Origin: JAJPKK01 sp963824905
Lineage (GTDB): Bacteria > Pseudomonadota > Alphaproteobacteria > Rhizobiales > Xanthobacteraceae
Assembly (NCBI GenBank): GCA_963824905.1
Contig: CAWGRH010000027.1
Span: forward strand, 248,001 to 312,000
Length of the DNA stretch: 64,000 nucleotides
Reading direction: 5' to 3'
This document shows positions 7,574 to 17,062 of the stretch, in pieces. The notes beneath the pieces are model-generated. The model was not told the DNA's origin. It saw only the letters and a list, made by a program, of their open reading frames with translations, and searched no databases. Both the position numbers and the translations under genes were made by a program. Each line of letters opens with the position of its first letter. Positions within the stretch are counted from its first letter, which is position 1.

Positions 7574-8938
7574 ATGACCGCTTCCGGCGAGGCTCCGATC
7601 CAGATTACCGCACCAGCGCCGGCGATCCGCGTTCTCCATCTCGCGCAGTCCGACGGCGGCGGCGGCGCCAACAAGGCGGCGTTTCGCCTGCATCGCAGCC
7701 TGCGCGATCTCGGCGTCGCCTCGACCTTCCATCCGGGACGCAAGATCGGCGACGACCCCGACGTGATCCCGGCGTGGCCGCCGATCGCGGGAGATTTCAT
7801 TTCGAAGCTCGCCGCCTGGCTCGACTCGCATTCGCTCGACCTTCTATTCCGATCGCCGCGGCGATGTGTTTTCTCCGATCAGCTTCTGTTACGGACGCCC
7901 GCGACGTCGGCTCGTCGCCGCGGCGGATGTCGTGTGCCTGCATTGGATCGCGGGATCGTTCCTGCATCCGCGCGCATCTCGCACGGCTCGATAAGCCGCT
8001 GGTGTGGCGCCTTTCGGACCTTTGGCCGTTCACCGGCGGATGTCATTTTCCGGCGGCCTGCCGGAAGTTCGAGGAGCGTTGCGGGTCTTGCCCGTCGCTC
8101 GGCAGCACCGCCGATGACGATCTCGCTGCGCGCGGCTTCGCGGCGCGCGAGCGCTACTACGATGCGCTCGATCTCACCGTCGCCGCACCGAGCCGTTGGA
8201 TCGCCGAGGAGGCCAAGCGCTCGAAGCTGTTTCGCCGACGGCGGATCGTGCACATCCCGACCGGCATCGACGTCTCGACGTTCCGGCCGATGCCGCGCGC
8301 GGAGGCGCGGCGCCTGCTCGACCTTCCCGCCGACGTACCGATGCTGCTGTTCGGCGCGATGGATTCGACGACCAACAGCCGCAAGGGCTTCGCCCCGCTG
8401 CGCCGGGCGCTCGGCCGGTTCGCCCACATCGCCGTCGGCAGGCGGCGCGGTCGCAGTCGTGTTCGGCGGCGAGACGGACGCCGCAAAGGATGTCGCAAGG
8501 GATGTCGAAGGCCTGCCGCTCATTCACGTCGGCAAGATTTCCGACCAGGAGCGCCTGGCACGGCTCTACGCCGCGGCCGACGTGCTGGTCGCCCCGTTCA
8601 TCGAGGACAATCTGCCCAATGTCGTGCTCGAGGCGTTGGCCTGCGGCACCCCGGTGGTGGCGTTCGCCGCGGGCGGCATTCCCGACGCCGTCGAGCATCA
8701 GCGCAACGGCGTCCTCGTCCCGGTCGGCGACGCGGACTCGCTCGCCGACGGCATCGCCTGGGCGCTCGATCCGGTTCGCAAGCCCTCGCTCGACGCCGCC
8801 GCCCGCGCGACCGCGCTGAACCGGTTCGACATCGTCCAATGCGCGCGCGCCTACCGCGACCTGTTCGCGGAGATCATTTCCGACCGGGCCGCGCGCGACG
8901 GCATCGCCCCGCAGCGCAATCACGCCGCAACGGGGTAA
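7574..8938 (+). pseudogene. GT4-type glycosyltransferase broken by three frameshifts
   Basis: The conserved sequence of a GT-B glycosyltransferase is spread over all three forward frames. It opens with IRVLHLAQSDGGGGANKAA and reads to about 7862. It continues one frame on (DVFSPISFCYGRPRR...VVCLHWIAGSFLHPRA) to about 7975, one frame on again (LDKPLVWRLSDLWPFTGG...IVHIPTGIDVSTFRP) to about 8435, and returns to the first frame (VVFGGETDAAKDV...EDNLPNVVLEALACGTPVVAF) to the stop at 8938. Each junction equals one extra base or two missing bases. Joined, it gives about 450 residues with the EALACGTPVV donor-site motif of GT4 enzymes. It is divergent from the acyltransferase gene. Real decay and sequencing error are both possible. 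Confidence 0.8.
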
Positions 8939-9133
8939 CGGCAGCGCAATGGGCTGGGCGCGCACGCTCGGCCGGCGCGCCCCGGGGCCGGACACCCGGC
9001 GAAGGCAGATTCGTCCTCCGCCCCTTCAGCTTCCGCGCCGCCCAGAGCCGTTTGCATGAACTTTTTTGTTCCCAATGATACCAACCAACCAAGCCGGCGC
9101 CCTGCGGGCGCATCGCGCTGGAGGGTTGTCCCG

Positions 9134-9796
9134 ATGCGGTTTTCTCTGTGGTCCGACTACGGGATGCCGGCCCGAAAATACGGGATGTCGGCGCGCCGTC
9201 CTTCGCTGGTCTGGAGAACTTTCCTCACGACGGTCCTTATTGCCGCCGCGGTGATTGGCATCCGCGAGCTTTACGGGCAAGCGGTCGAAAAAGGGGGATT
9301 GCTCGAACCGGCCGCCCATTCGCAGAGCCTGGCAACCCCGAGCGCCAACGCGACCGGAAGGCGGTCTGCCGGCGTCGCGGCCATTCCGCTGTCACCGCAA
9401 CCTGCGCTCGCCGCGGACCACGCCGAAGTCGCTGCGGCCACGATTGTTTCGCCTGCCCTTCGCAGGCCGGAGCGTCCCTCCGAGGCGGCCCCCGTGGTCG
9501 CCGCGGCGATGTCGGGCGATCACGCCATTCCGCCGGCCCTCATCGCGGTCCCAGGCGCGCTCGCCAAAGCCGCTGCGCTGCCTCCGCCGACAACCCTCGC
9601 CGCCGTACGGCCGCCGGCAGCCCTTGCCGCCATGAAATCCGCCGACGGCCCGAAAGGCGTGGGTACGCGAAACGTTGCCCACGTCGCACACCGCACACGT
9701 TACGACAGCAGAAACTTCGTGGGTTACGCCGAGGCCCTTGCGACAAGGTTCGGCCACGGCAAGGAGTTCAGGGCCGCGCTACAATCGTTCATGTAG
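9134..9796 (+). CDS. Hypothetical single-pass membrane protein, Ala/Pro-rich
   Basis: This is a 220-residue protein of unknown function. A short basic N-terminus is followed by one hydrophobic segment near residues 22-40 (FLTTVLIAAAVIGI), then a long low-complexity stretch rich in alanine, proline and serine, and a small ordered-looking tail (RNFVGYAEALATRFGHGKEF). This fits an anchored periplasmic or wall-facing protein. The ATG at 9134 is preferred over an in-frame ATG at 9056 because GGAGGG lies 8 bases before it. It is 195 bases after the broken glycosyltransferase and converges with a binding-protein gene. I do not recognise the family. Confidence 0.5.
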   Translation: MRFSLWSDYGMPARKYGMSARRPSLVWRTFLTTVLIAAAVIGIRELYGQAVEKGGLLEPAAHSQSLATPSANATGRRSAGVAAIPLSPQPALAADHAEVAAATIVSPALRRPERPSEAAPVVAAAMSGDHAIPPALIAVPGALAKAAALPPPTTLAAVRPPAALAAMKSADGPKGVGTRNVAHVAHRTRYDSRNFVGYAEALATRFGHGKEFRAALQSFM

Positions 9797-9873
9797 TCGC
9801 CGGTCGCCGGCGAACGAATCGCGTTGTCCTTCACGGCCGCAGGCCGTTCGTTTCGGGTTCAGCCGAAGGCCGG

Positions 9874-10845
9874 TCAGTCCGCAAGCTCCGCCACACCGGG
9901 GAGGACGAAGCGCTCGATGTTGCCGGGCGATTGAACGTCGCCGAGCGTGCGGAGCGCGGCGACGAGCGCGTTCATCTTGGTCTTCGAGATGCGGCCGCTG
10001 CGATCGAAGAAGGTGTTGTTGCGGAAGAAGTCGTAGGACTTCTCGACGTCGCCCGGCTTGAGCCCGGACGCCGCCACCATCAGCCGGACGGCTTCGGGCC
10101 GGTTGCCGTCCTCATAGAACCACGCGACGCTCTTTGCGTGCGCCGAGAGGATGCGGGCGAGCACCGCCTGGTGGCGTGCGGCCCACGCCTTGTTCACCAC
10201 GGTGCCGGAGAACGGCAGTTCCGGCGCGTATTCGATGGTGAGGCCGAGATTTCGGAATCCTGCCGCCTCCGCCTGGAAATTGAACGGCGGCAGCAGGATC
10301 GCCGCATCGACCGCGCCGGCGACGAGCGCCGCGGACCGCGCCGAGGTCGCGCCGGCGAACACCATGTCGAACTCTCCGGGCTTGACGCCGTGGGGCGCGA
10401 GCATGCGCTCGACATAGATGCGGGTGATGTCCTTCGCACCGCCGAGCGAGATCAGCTTGCCTTTGAGAGCAGCGAAGTTCGCGATGCCGGGCTTCGCCAC
10501 CAGCGCATAGGGCGGCGCCTGCGTCTCGAAACGCACGATCGCGATCGGCGCGCCCTGATCGATGGCGCGGATCGGATCGACGAGCCCCGTCGACATGGTG
10601 ATGTCGAGCGAGCCCGCCGCGAGCTGCTGGATCAGGTTCGCGCTCGACGGCACGTAGACGATGTCGACCTTGATATCTTCGGCGGCGAAGAACCCCTGGG
10701 TGATCCCGACGAAGACCGGCCACAGATTGGCTGAAGCCGAGCCGACCGTTCCGATGGTGACGGTGTCCACCGCGCGAACCGGGGCGGACGCCAGCATGGC
10801 AAGCGTAAGGGCGAGAGCACGTCCGAGCAGACTGATTGTTCGCAT
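9874..10845 (-). CDS. NitT/TauT-type ABC transporter substrate-binding protein
   Basis: This periplasmic solute-binding protein (323 residues) has a signal peptide ending near residue 25 (APVRA). It follows the NMT1/NitT fold with the segments ASANLWPVFVGITQGFF, STGLVDPIRAIDQGAPIA and SLGGAKDITRIYVERM. It is closely similar to the next upstream gene (10985-11953), with matching blocks ASANLWP, LVDPIRAI, GGAKDITR and FAGATSARS, so the two look like a tandem duplication. No permease or ATPase gene lies nearby. The ligand is unknown; the operon's deacetylase-like and cysteine hydrolase genes suggest an amide or ureide. Confidence 0.85.
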   Translation of the reverse strand: MRTISLLGRALALTLAMLASAPVRAVDTVTIGTVGSASANLWPVFVGITQGFFAAEDIKVDIVYVPSSANLIQQLAAGSLDITMSTGLVDPIRAIDQGAPIAIVRFETQAPPYALVAKPGIANFAALKGKLISLGGAKDITRIYVERMLAPHGVKPGEFDMVFAGATSARSAALVAGAVDAAILLPPFNFQAEAAGFRNLGLTIEYAPELPFSGTVVNKAWAARHQAVLARILSAHAKSVAWFYEDGNRPEAVRLMVAASGLKPGDVEKSYDFFRNNTFFDRSGRISKTKMNALVAALRTLGDVQSPGNIERFVLPGVAELAD

Positions 10846-10867
10846 GACGCTACTCCCATTCGTTACG

Positions 10868-10964
10868 GCGTAGGATGGGCAAAGCGAAGCGTGCCCACGT
10901 CAGCGGTTTCACGACTCACCATCCGCGTGGGCACGGCGCGAAGCGCGCCTTTGCCCACCCTACG
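10868..10964. repeat. Intergenic palindromic repeat (GTAGGRTGGGCAAAG type)
   Basis: Two imperfect inverted arms of about 31 and 39 bases, starting CGTAGGATGGGCAAAG and ending CTTTGCCCACCCTACG, flank a 25-base centre. Such GTAGGGTGGGCAAAG...GTGCCCAC elements recur between genes in Bradyrhizobium-like genomes. It fills the gap between the two tandem binding-protein genes and could fold as a long hairpin that affects transcript stability. That effect is inferred. Confidence 0.8.
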
Positions 10965-10984
10965 AAGCTGCGAGTCACCTCGCA

Positions 10985-11953
10985 TCATTCCGTCAGCTCC
11001 GTGACCTCGGGTAGGAACAGGCGCTCCGTCGCAAACCCCGGCTGAATGTCGCCGAGCTCCTTCAATGCATCGACGATCTTACCCAGACTTGCCTTTGAAA
11101 TTCTTCCCGTCGGTTCGAAGAAACCGCCCGTGACCAGGAAGTCATAGGCACGCTCGACGTCAACGGCCTTGAGCCGGCTCACCGACACCATGATGTCGAC
11201 GGCCTCGCGGCGATTGACCGGGTCGAGCAGCCAGCCGATCGACTTCGTATAGACCGCGAGGAACCGGCGCAGTGTGCCGATATTCTGTGTCGCCCAGGTG
11301 CGGTTCGTCGCGACGCCGGAGAACGGCATGTCGACGTAGTCCGCCGTGAGGCCGAGATTCGTGAAACCCGCCGCGATCGCATCGAAGTTGTACGGCGCGG
11401 TCAGCATGGCGGCCTGCGCCGCCCCGGACTGCAGGGCCGAGTAGCGCGCCGAGGTCGCGCCGGCGAAGATCATGTCGACTCGCTTGGGGTCGACGCCGCT
11501 CGCGGTAAGCATGCGGTCAAGAAAGAGGCGGGTGATATCCTTGGCCCCGCCGACCGAGACGATCTTGCCCGCCAGCGCCTTCATGTCCTTGATGGCGGGC
11601 TGGCCGAGCAGGGCATAGGGAGGCCGCCGCACCTCGATCCGCAGGATCGCTACCGGGGCACCCTTCTCGATCGCGCGGATCGGATCGACGAGCCCGCTGC
11701 CGATGCTCACATTGATGGCGTTGACCACGATCTGCTGAATGGTCGCGCTGTTCGACGGCGAAAACACGAGATCGACGGCGATGTCCGCCTCGGCGAAGAA
11801 GCCTTTTCTGATGCCGATATAGATCGGCCACAGGTTCGCCGACGCCGAACTCACTCCGCCCGCGATCACGGTGTCGGCGGCGCGCGCTGGCGGCGCCGCG
11901 CACAGGACCGCGGCCGCGATAAGCAGCGCCCTCGCCCAGCGTGCGGCGGTCAT
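10985..11953 (-). CDS. NitT/TauT-type substrate-binding protein, paralogue of its neighbour
   Basis: This is a second periplasmic binding protein of 322 residues, close in sequence to the gene at 9874-10845. The signal peptide ends at about residue 25 (APPARA). Shared blocks are SSASANLWPIYIGIRKGFF, LVDPIRAIEKGAPVA, VGGAKDITRLFLDRM and FAGATSARYSALQSG. The ATG at 11951-11953 overlaps the stop of the deacetylase-like gene (ATGA), so translation is coupled and this start is preferred to an upstream in-frame one. Two similar binding proteins in one operon may feed one transporter with different ligands or have different affinities. The ligand is not known. Confidence 0.87.
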   Translation of the reverse strand: MTAARWARALLIAAAVLCAAPPARAADTVIAGGVSSASANLWPIYIGIRKGFFAEADIAVDLVFSPSNSATIQQIVVNAINVSIGSGLVDPIRAIEKGAPVAILRIEVRRPPYALLGQPAIKDMKALAGKIVSVGGAKDITRLFLDRMLTASGVDPKRVDMIFAGATSARYSALQSGAAQAAMLTAPYNFDAIAAGFTNLGLTADYVDMPFSGVATNRTWATQNIGTLRRFLAVYTKSIGWLLDPVNRREAVDIMVSVSRLKAVDVERAYDFLVTGGFFEPTGRISKASLGKIVDALKELGDIQPGFATERLFLPEVTELTE

Positions 11954-12831
11954 GGCGGCGCGCCCTTGAGCTGGGCCAGATAATGCCGGGCGATCTCGGC
12001 GCCGGTCGCCTTCCACACGCGCTGATGGCTGCAGACGTACTCCAGCGCCTTGTCGAACGCGCCGATGCGATGCGGCACGCCGATCAGGTAGGGATGCACC
12101 GCGATCGCCATCACGCGGCCGGATTCGGCACCCTCGCGATAAAGCACGTCGAACTGGTCGCAGATCATCTGGCGGAAGCCGTCGGCACTCACGAAACGCC
12201 GCTCGATCGTGGACTTGTCGTTGAGCTGCTGGCTGTAGGGCATCGCGACCAGCGAGCGTCCCTCATCGAGGTTCATGACATAGGGCTGATCGTCGTTGCA
12301 CCAGTCGGCGACATACTCGCAGCCATTGGCGGCGAGCAGGTCGACGGTGTCCCAGGTCTCCTGGAGGCCGGCGCTGAGCCAGCCGACAGGACGGGTGCCG
12401 GTGGCTTCTTCGATCGTCGCAAGCGTCCGCTTGATGATGTTCGCCTCCTCGCCGGGCGGCGCATCGTTGAGGCGGCGGGTGTTGCTCTCGTTGTGCCCCA
12501 TCCACTCCCACTTGCGCTTCATGCCCTCTTCCATGATCGCGGGGTGCTCGGCGCACAGATTGCTGTTGAGCGCAACGGTGCCGCGGATGCCGTGACGGTC
12601 GAGCACCTCCATGAGGCGGAACACGCCGACGCGGTTGCCGTAATCGCGCTCGGACCACATCACCACGTCGGGTACCTTGCCCGGCCCGTAGCCGCCCGGC
12701 CGCTCCTCAAGCGAGAAGTACTCGATGTTGGGAATGACCCACAGCGCCACATGGGCGCCGCCCGGCCACGTGAGGCGGGGCCGGCGGATGATCGGCGAAT
12801 AGGGAAACGGTCCGTAGGAGCGCGGCTTCAT
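11950..12831 (-). CDS. Polysaccharide deacetylase/PuuE-like amidohydrolase
   Basis: This 293-residue enzyme has the NodB-type beta/alpha barrel used by polysaccharide deacetylases and by cofactor-free allantoinase-like enzymes. Visible features are LWVIPNIEYFSLEE, SERDYGNRVGVFRLMEVLDRHGIRGTVALN, the WMGHNESN histidine region, PVGWLSAGLQET, and a late VHPYLIGVPHR histidine. The usual HTxxH metal pair of true chitin deacetylases is not obvious, which favours the PuuE-like group that opens ureide or amide bonds. The ATG at 12829-12831 lies one base after the cysteine hydrolase stop, and its own stop overlaps the downstream binding-protein start, so all are in one operon. The substrate is inferred only broadly. 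Confidence 0.75.
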   Translation of the reverse strand: MKPRSYGPFPYSPIIRRPRLTWPGGAHVALWVIPNIEYFSLEERPGGYGPGKVPDVVMWSERDYGNRVGVFRLMEVLDRHGIRGTVALNSNLCAEHPAIMEEGMKRKWEWMGHNESNTRRLNDAPPGEEANIIKRTLATIEEATGTRPVGWLSAGLQETWDTVDLLAANGCEYVADWCNDDQPYVMNLDEGRSLVAMPYSQQLNDKSTIERRFVSADGFRQMICDQFDVLYREGAESGRVMAIAVHPYLIGVPHRIGAFDKALEYVCSHQRVWKATGAEIARHYLAQLKGAPP

Positions 12832-12832
12832 G

Positions 12833-13539
12833 TCAGCTCGCCTTGCGCACGGAGAGGCCGGCGAGATGCGACACCACCTCGTCCACATGCATCACGTCGG
12901 CATATTTGTGGTGCAGGTCGAACAGGTTGACCTTGTGCGAGAGCATGCTGCGGTCGAAGCAGCACTCCTCGACCAGGACCACGTGGAAGCCGTTGGAATA
13001 GGCGTCGACTGCCGACGCGCGCACGCAGCCCGAGGTGCTCTCGCCGCAGACGATGATCGTCTTGATGCCGAGCTCCGTGAGATGCGCCATCAGCGGCGTG
13101 CCGTAGAAGCCGCTGGCGCGCTGCTTGGTGATGACGACGTCGCCGGCCTGCGGCTTGAACTCGGGCCTGATGGCATAAGAGCGCAGGATCGCGCGCCGCA
13201 TTCTGGCGGCGCGTCGCGGTCACGCGTTGCGGGCAGACTGTCCGGCCGCGTGTCCTGGGTGGTGTAGAACACCGGGACGCCGGCGGCGCGGGCGGCGGCG
13301 AACAGGCGCTTGGTCGGCTCGATCGCGGCATAGGCATGCTCGCCGCAGGCGCTCGCATAGGTCTTGTAGAGCTCGGCCACCGGCTTCGCTCCGCCCTGAT
13401 AGACGAGCTCATAGAGATCGATGGCGAGCAGCGCCGGCGCCGGGCCGACGAAGGTCTTGCGGACATAGTGACTGTAGATGTCGAGCACGTCGGGAGGAAC
13501 GATGTCCTTCCAGCAATGGTCTTCGAAGTCGTCGGCCAT
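12833..13539 (-). pseudogene. Cysteine hydrolase (isochorismatase family), frameshifted
   Basis: This is a cysteine hydrolase of about 235 residues, the family of N-carbamoylsarcosine amidase and isochorismatase. The N-terminal part (start ATG 13537-13539 after GGGAGAG) reads LLAIDLYELVYQGG, with the catalytic Asp region, to VPVFYTTQDTRPDS. The C-terminal part, in another frame, continues as PEFKPQAGDVVITKQRASGFYGTPL, then IIVCGESTSGCVRASAVDA with the nucleophile cysteine (TSGCVRAS). One base seems to be missing between about 13200 and 13240. It is the first gene of the minus-strand operon with the deacetylase-like enzyme and two binding proteins. If the frameshift is real the product loses its active cysteine. 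Confidence 0.8.
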
Positions 13540-13761
13540 GGTCTCTCCCGCCAAATTCGCCCGTCGCGCGAGCGGTCGTTGTTGTCTGAGCCTGAGCGTA
13601 ACCGGGAGCGGGCCCTCGCACAAACGGACGCCGCGAATGGCCGGCGCCGCTTGCCTGCCACGCCTCCCCGCCGGTACCTTGAGGACACGCAGCGGGCGGA
13701 GCAGGTTCCGGCCGGTTCTGCTTGCGCCTGATCAGAACATCCGGAATTTCGGGAGGACCTG

Positions 13762-15513
13762 ATGACGCGTGCAGTTGTCGCCGGCGCACTGTTGGGCGTC
13801 GCCCTGCTCTCGGGCGCAGCCTTCGCGCAGCCCTCGCCCTTCGTCCCGGTCACCGACGAGATGCTGGCCAATCCCGATCCCGCCGATTGGCTGATGATCA
13901 ACCGCACCTTCGACGAGCAGCGCTACAGCCCGCTCGATCAGATCAACAAGTCGAATGTCGGCCAGCTCCGCATGGCGTGGTCGCGCGGCCTGCCCAACGG
14001 CACCCAGGAATCGACGCCGATCGTCCACCGCGGCGTCATGTATCTCTACGCGCCGGGCGCCTCGATCCAGGCGATCGACGCGACCAACGGCGACCTGCTG
14101 TGGGAATACACGAGGAGCTACCCGAAGGAAGTCACGCCCACCGCCGCCCGCAACAAGAGTCTCGGCATCTACGAGGACATGATCTACTTCGCGGCGCCGG
14201 ACGGGTTCCTGGTCGCGCTCGACGCCAAGACCGGCAGGCTGCGCTGGGAGACCAAGGTCGACAATGGCGGCCAGACGGCGGGCGGCCTGCTGGTCGCCGA
14301 CGGCAAGGTGATCTCCAACCGCACCTGCGAGCAGAGCAAGCGGGAGAACTGCTTCATCGCCGCCCACGATGCGAAGACCGGCCGCGAGGCGTGGAAGTTC
14401 TTCGTGACCGCGGCACCCGGCGAGCCGGGCGGCGACACCTGGGGCAACGTACCGGTGGAGCAGCGCGCGGCGGGCCCGTGGGGCCTGCCTGGCTCCTACG
14501 ATCCCAAGCGCAAGGTGCTCTACTGGGGCATCGCCAATCCGAACCCCTATACGCGGCTCACCCGCCACGGCAGCGCCGACGCGGTCTCGCTCACCGCGCC
14601 CGCCGAACTCTACAGCAACTCGACGGTCGCGCTCGATGTAACGACCGGCAAGCTCCTCTGGTACTACCAGGAGCTGCCGGGCGACGACTGGGATGCCGAC
14701 CACAACCACGAGCGCATGCTGGTGCACACGAAAGTGAGCCCCGATCCGCGGCAGGTGAAATGGATCAGCTCGGCGCTCGCGCCCGACCGCGAGCGCGACA
14801 TCATCGTCACCGTCGCCGAGGGTGGAGGCATGTTCGCGCTCGAGCAGGCGACAGGCGAGTTCCTGTGGGCGCGGCCGTTCCCCTATGACGACCCCAACAT
14901 CAACATGAACGGCATCGACCTCAAGACCGGGCAGACCCGCGTCAATCCGGACAAGTTGTTCCGCAAGGACGGCGACCACATCATCGGCTGCTACCACAAC
15001 ACGCGCGGCCTGTGGGCGATCGCCTACAGCCCGCGGAAGAACGCGATCTTCGTGCCGTTCCAGGACCAGTGCCTGTCGATGACCGCGAACACCAAGACGA
15101 AGGTCGGCTGGGGTCCGCGGGCCGGCGTCATCCGTCCGGGCTCCGACCCGCAGAAATACATGAACCTCGGCCGGATCGACGTCGCGACCGGCGAGATGCG
15201 CGTGCTCTATTCGCAGCCGCAGGCGAGCGCCGGCTCGGCCCTCGTCACCGCCGGCGACCTCGTGTTCTGGGGCGACCAGAACCGGCGCCTGCGCGCCTTC
15301 GATGCGGACGACGGCAAGGTGCTTTGGGAAGCGATCGTCGCGGGCATGGTGATGAACTCGACGATCAGCTATGCCGTGAACGGCAAGCAGTACATCATGG
15401 TGTTCACCGGCGAGGGACAATCGGTGACCGCCGGACCGCTCGGCCTGACGAAGGACTCGATGCCGCCCGCCGTGCGCCGGCACAATTCGATCTTTGTCTT
15501 CGCCTTGCCGTAG
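13762..15513 (+). CDS. PQQ-dependent alcohol dehydrogenase-like quinoprotein
   Basis: This exported eight-bladed propeller quinoprotein (583 residues) oxidises an alcohol or related substrate in the periplasm and passes electrons to a cytochrome or quinone. A signal peptide ends at about residue 22 (AAFAQP). Repeated blade motifs of the type ALDAKTGRLRWE, ALDVTTGKLLWYY and AFDADDGKVLWEA are visible. The active-site segment is DDWDADHNHE at residues 308-317, with the catalytic-base aspartate region. The adjacent cysteine pair of classical methanol and ethanol dehydrogenases is not present. No cytochrome c domain or separate cytochrome gene follows. A Tat-exported amidohydrolase gene starts 48 bases downstream. 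The substrate is unknown. Confidence 0.85.
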   Translation: MTRAVVAGALLGVALLSGAAFAQPSPFVPVTDEMLANPDPADWLMINRTFDEQRYSPLDQINKSNVGQLRMAWSRGLPNGTQESTPIVHRGVMYLYAPGASIQAIDATNGDLLWEYTRSYPKEVTPTAARNKSLGIYEDMIYFAAPDGFLVALDAKTGRLRWETKVDNGGQTAGGLLVADGKVISNRTCEQSKRENCFIAAHDAKTGREAWKFFVTAAPGEPGGDTWGNVPVEQRAAGPWGLPGSYDPKRKVLYWGIANPNPYTRLTRHGSADAVSLTAPAELYSNSTVALDVTTGKLLWYYQELPGDDWDADHNHERMLVHTKVSPDPRQVKWISSALAPDRERDIIVTVAEGGGMFALEQATGEFLWARPFPYDDPNINMNGIDLKTGQTRVNPDKLFRKDGDHIIGCYHNTRGLWAIAYSPRKNAIFVPFQDQCLSMTANTKTKVGWGPRAGVIRPGSDPQKYMNLGRIDVATGEMRVLYSQPQASAGSALVTAGDLVFWGDQNRRLRAFDADDGKVLWEAIVAGMVMNSTISYAVNGKQYIMVFTGEGQSVTAGPLGLTKDSMPPAVRRHNSIFVFALP

Positions 15514-15561
15514 ACGATCATATAGCGGCAGGCGTCGAGGACTGAGGTGAAGGAGGCTCGA

Positions 15562-17049
15562 ATGAGCGAACCGAACGATCCCTCGCCGGGCGCTCCTGAG
15601 TCCGCGCGCGACATGTCCCTTTCGCGGCGCCGCGTTCTCAAATCGGGCGCGGCGATGGCGGCGTTCGGAATGGCGGCCCAGGCCGCGCCCGATGCGGCTA
15701 TGGCGCAGGGAGCCGGAACGCCGGACGCTGAGCTCGCCCGGCTCCAGGCCGAGCGCCGAGTCCTGATCAAGGGCGGCCTTGTCCTCACCATGGATCGGCA
15801 GCTCGGCGACTTCGCGCAGGCCGACATTCTGATCGAGGACGGCAAAATACGCGCGGTGCGGCCCGACATCGCCGTGTCGGGCGATGTGGCAGTCTTCGAT
15901 GCGACGAACCGCATCGTGATCCCCGGCTTCATCGACACCCACAGCCATTCCTATCAGGGCATCCTGCGCAGCATCATGCCCAACGGCGAGCTCGACCCCG
16001 ACTACAATCGCGATGTGCAGGCGACGCTCACGCCCGCCTTCACCCCGTCCGACGTCTATGCCGGCGTGCTCATGACGGCGCTCGGCATGATCGACACGGG
16101 CACCACGGCGATGGTCGATCTCTGCCAGATCAGCCACACCCCGGAGCACAGCGACGCCTGCATCGCCGCGCTGAAGGATTCCGGCATCCGCGCCGTCCAC
16201 GCCTATTCGCGGGGCTCCGGGCCCGCGACGCAATATCCGCAGGACATCGCGCGGCTCCAGAAGACCTATTTCAGCTCGAAGGACCAGCTGCTGACGCTTG
16301 CCCTCGGCGTCGGCCTCGACCCAAAGCTGTTTGCGGCCGCGCGCGAGGCCGGCGTGCCGGCCGTCCTGCATCTGCGCCACCAGAGCGCTCCGTTCATCGC
16401 GCTCGGACGCGCGGGACTGTTGCGCGAAGGCGACGAGTACATCCATTGCAACGGCCTCACGCCGGAAGCCTGGCAGCTCATCCGCGACACCGGCGGCCAT
16501 GTCTCGATCTGCGCCGCGATCGACATGGCGATGGGACACGGCACGCCGGCGGTCCAGGACGCCATCGACCACGGCGTACCGCCGAGCCTCTCATCCGACC
16601 ACGGCGTCACCATCGCTCAGGATTTCTTCTCGGCTATGCGCACGACCTTCACCTTCCAGCGGCTGCGAATCTTCGAACGCCGGCGCAGCGGCGGGCGCAG
16701 CGTGCCGCCGCTCCTCACCTGCCGCGAGATGCTCGAGTTCGCGACCATCGAAGGCGCCCGTTGCGCCAACCTCGCTGGTAAGGTCGGCACTTTGACGCCG
16801 GGCAAGGAGGCCGATCTCGTCCTTCTCCGTGCCGACCAGGCGAGCCTGTGGCCGATGAGCAATGCTGTGGGCACGGTGGTGAACATGATGAACCCTGGCA
16901 ATGTCGAGACCGTGTTCATCGGAGGCAAGCTGAGGAAATGGCGCGGGCGACTCGTCGGGGTCGATCTCGACCGCACGTTCCAGCTCGCTGAGGCAGCCCG
17001 CGAGGCGGTCATGCGCCGCGCGGGCTTCTCCGTGAACCTCTTGGGGTGA
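15562..17049 (+). CDS. Tat-exported metal-dependent amidohydrolase
   Basis: This is a TrzN/AtzA-type amidohydrolase of 495 residues that hydrolyses C-N or C-Cl bonds with a metal. A twin-arginine signal (SRRRVLK, arginines 22-24) and a hydrophobic run end near AMAQGAG. The metal motif DTHSHS starts at residue 125; further ligands are in HLRHQ, HCNGL and SSDHG, and the C-terminal domain has the GTLTPGKEADLVLL hallmark. The ATG at 15562 is chosen because AGGAGG lies 5 bases upstream; a GTG 15 bases earlier overlaps that site. Tat export is unusual, since most relatives are cytoplasmic. It lies between a periplasmic quinoprotein and a flavin oxidase in a tight gene row. Confidence 0.85.
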   Translation: MSEPNDPSPGAPESARDMSLSRRRVLKSGAAMAAFGMAAQAAPDAAMAQGAGTPDAELARLQAERRVLIKGGLVLTMDRQLGDFAQADILIEDGKIRAVRPDIAVSGDVAVFDATNRIVIPGFIDTHSHSYQGILRSIMPNGELDPDYNRDVQATLTPAFTPSDVYAGVLMTALGMIDTGTTAMVDLCQISHTPEHSDACIAALKDSGIRAVHAYSRGSGPATQYPQDIARLQKTYFSSKDQLLTLALGVGLDPKLFAAAREAGVPAVLHLRHQSAPFIALGRAGLLREGDEYIHCNGLTPEAWQLIRDTGGHVSICAAIDMAMGHGTPAVQDAIDHGVPPSLSSDHGVTIAQDFFSAMRTTFTFQRLRIFERRRSGGRSVPPLLTCREMLEFATIEGARCANLAGKVGTLTPGKEADLVLLRADQASLWPMSNAVGTVVNMMNPGNVETVFIGGKLRKWRGRLVGVDLDRTFQLAEAAREAVMRRAGFSVNLLG

Positions 17050-17062
17050 TATCGGACCGTCC

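Noticed and set aside
5935..9078. Plus-strand open frame of over 1000 codons across the acyltransferase
   Set aside because: It covers two real genes on the other strand, and only its 7980-8430 part matters, as one piece of the frameshifted GT4 gene.
9134..9796. Ala/Pro-rich protein considered as TonB
   Set aside because: It has one helix and a Pro/Ala-rich middle, but the conserved TonB C-terminal domain (YP motif and beta hairpin) is not visible.
10868..10964. Palindrome considered as an intrinsic terminator
   Set aside because: No run of T follows either arm; its sequence fits a dispersed intergenic repeat instead.
13732..16572. Minus-strand open frame of more than 900 codons opposite the quinoprotein and amidohydrolase
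   Set aside because: High GC content removes stops on the opposite strand. The protein has no motif, while both plus-strand genes have signal peptides, ribosome sites and active-site motifs.
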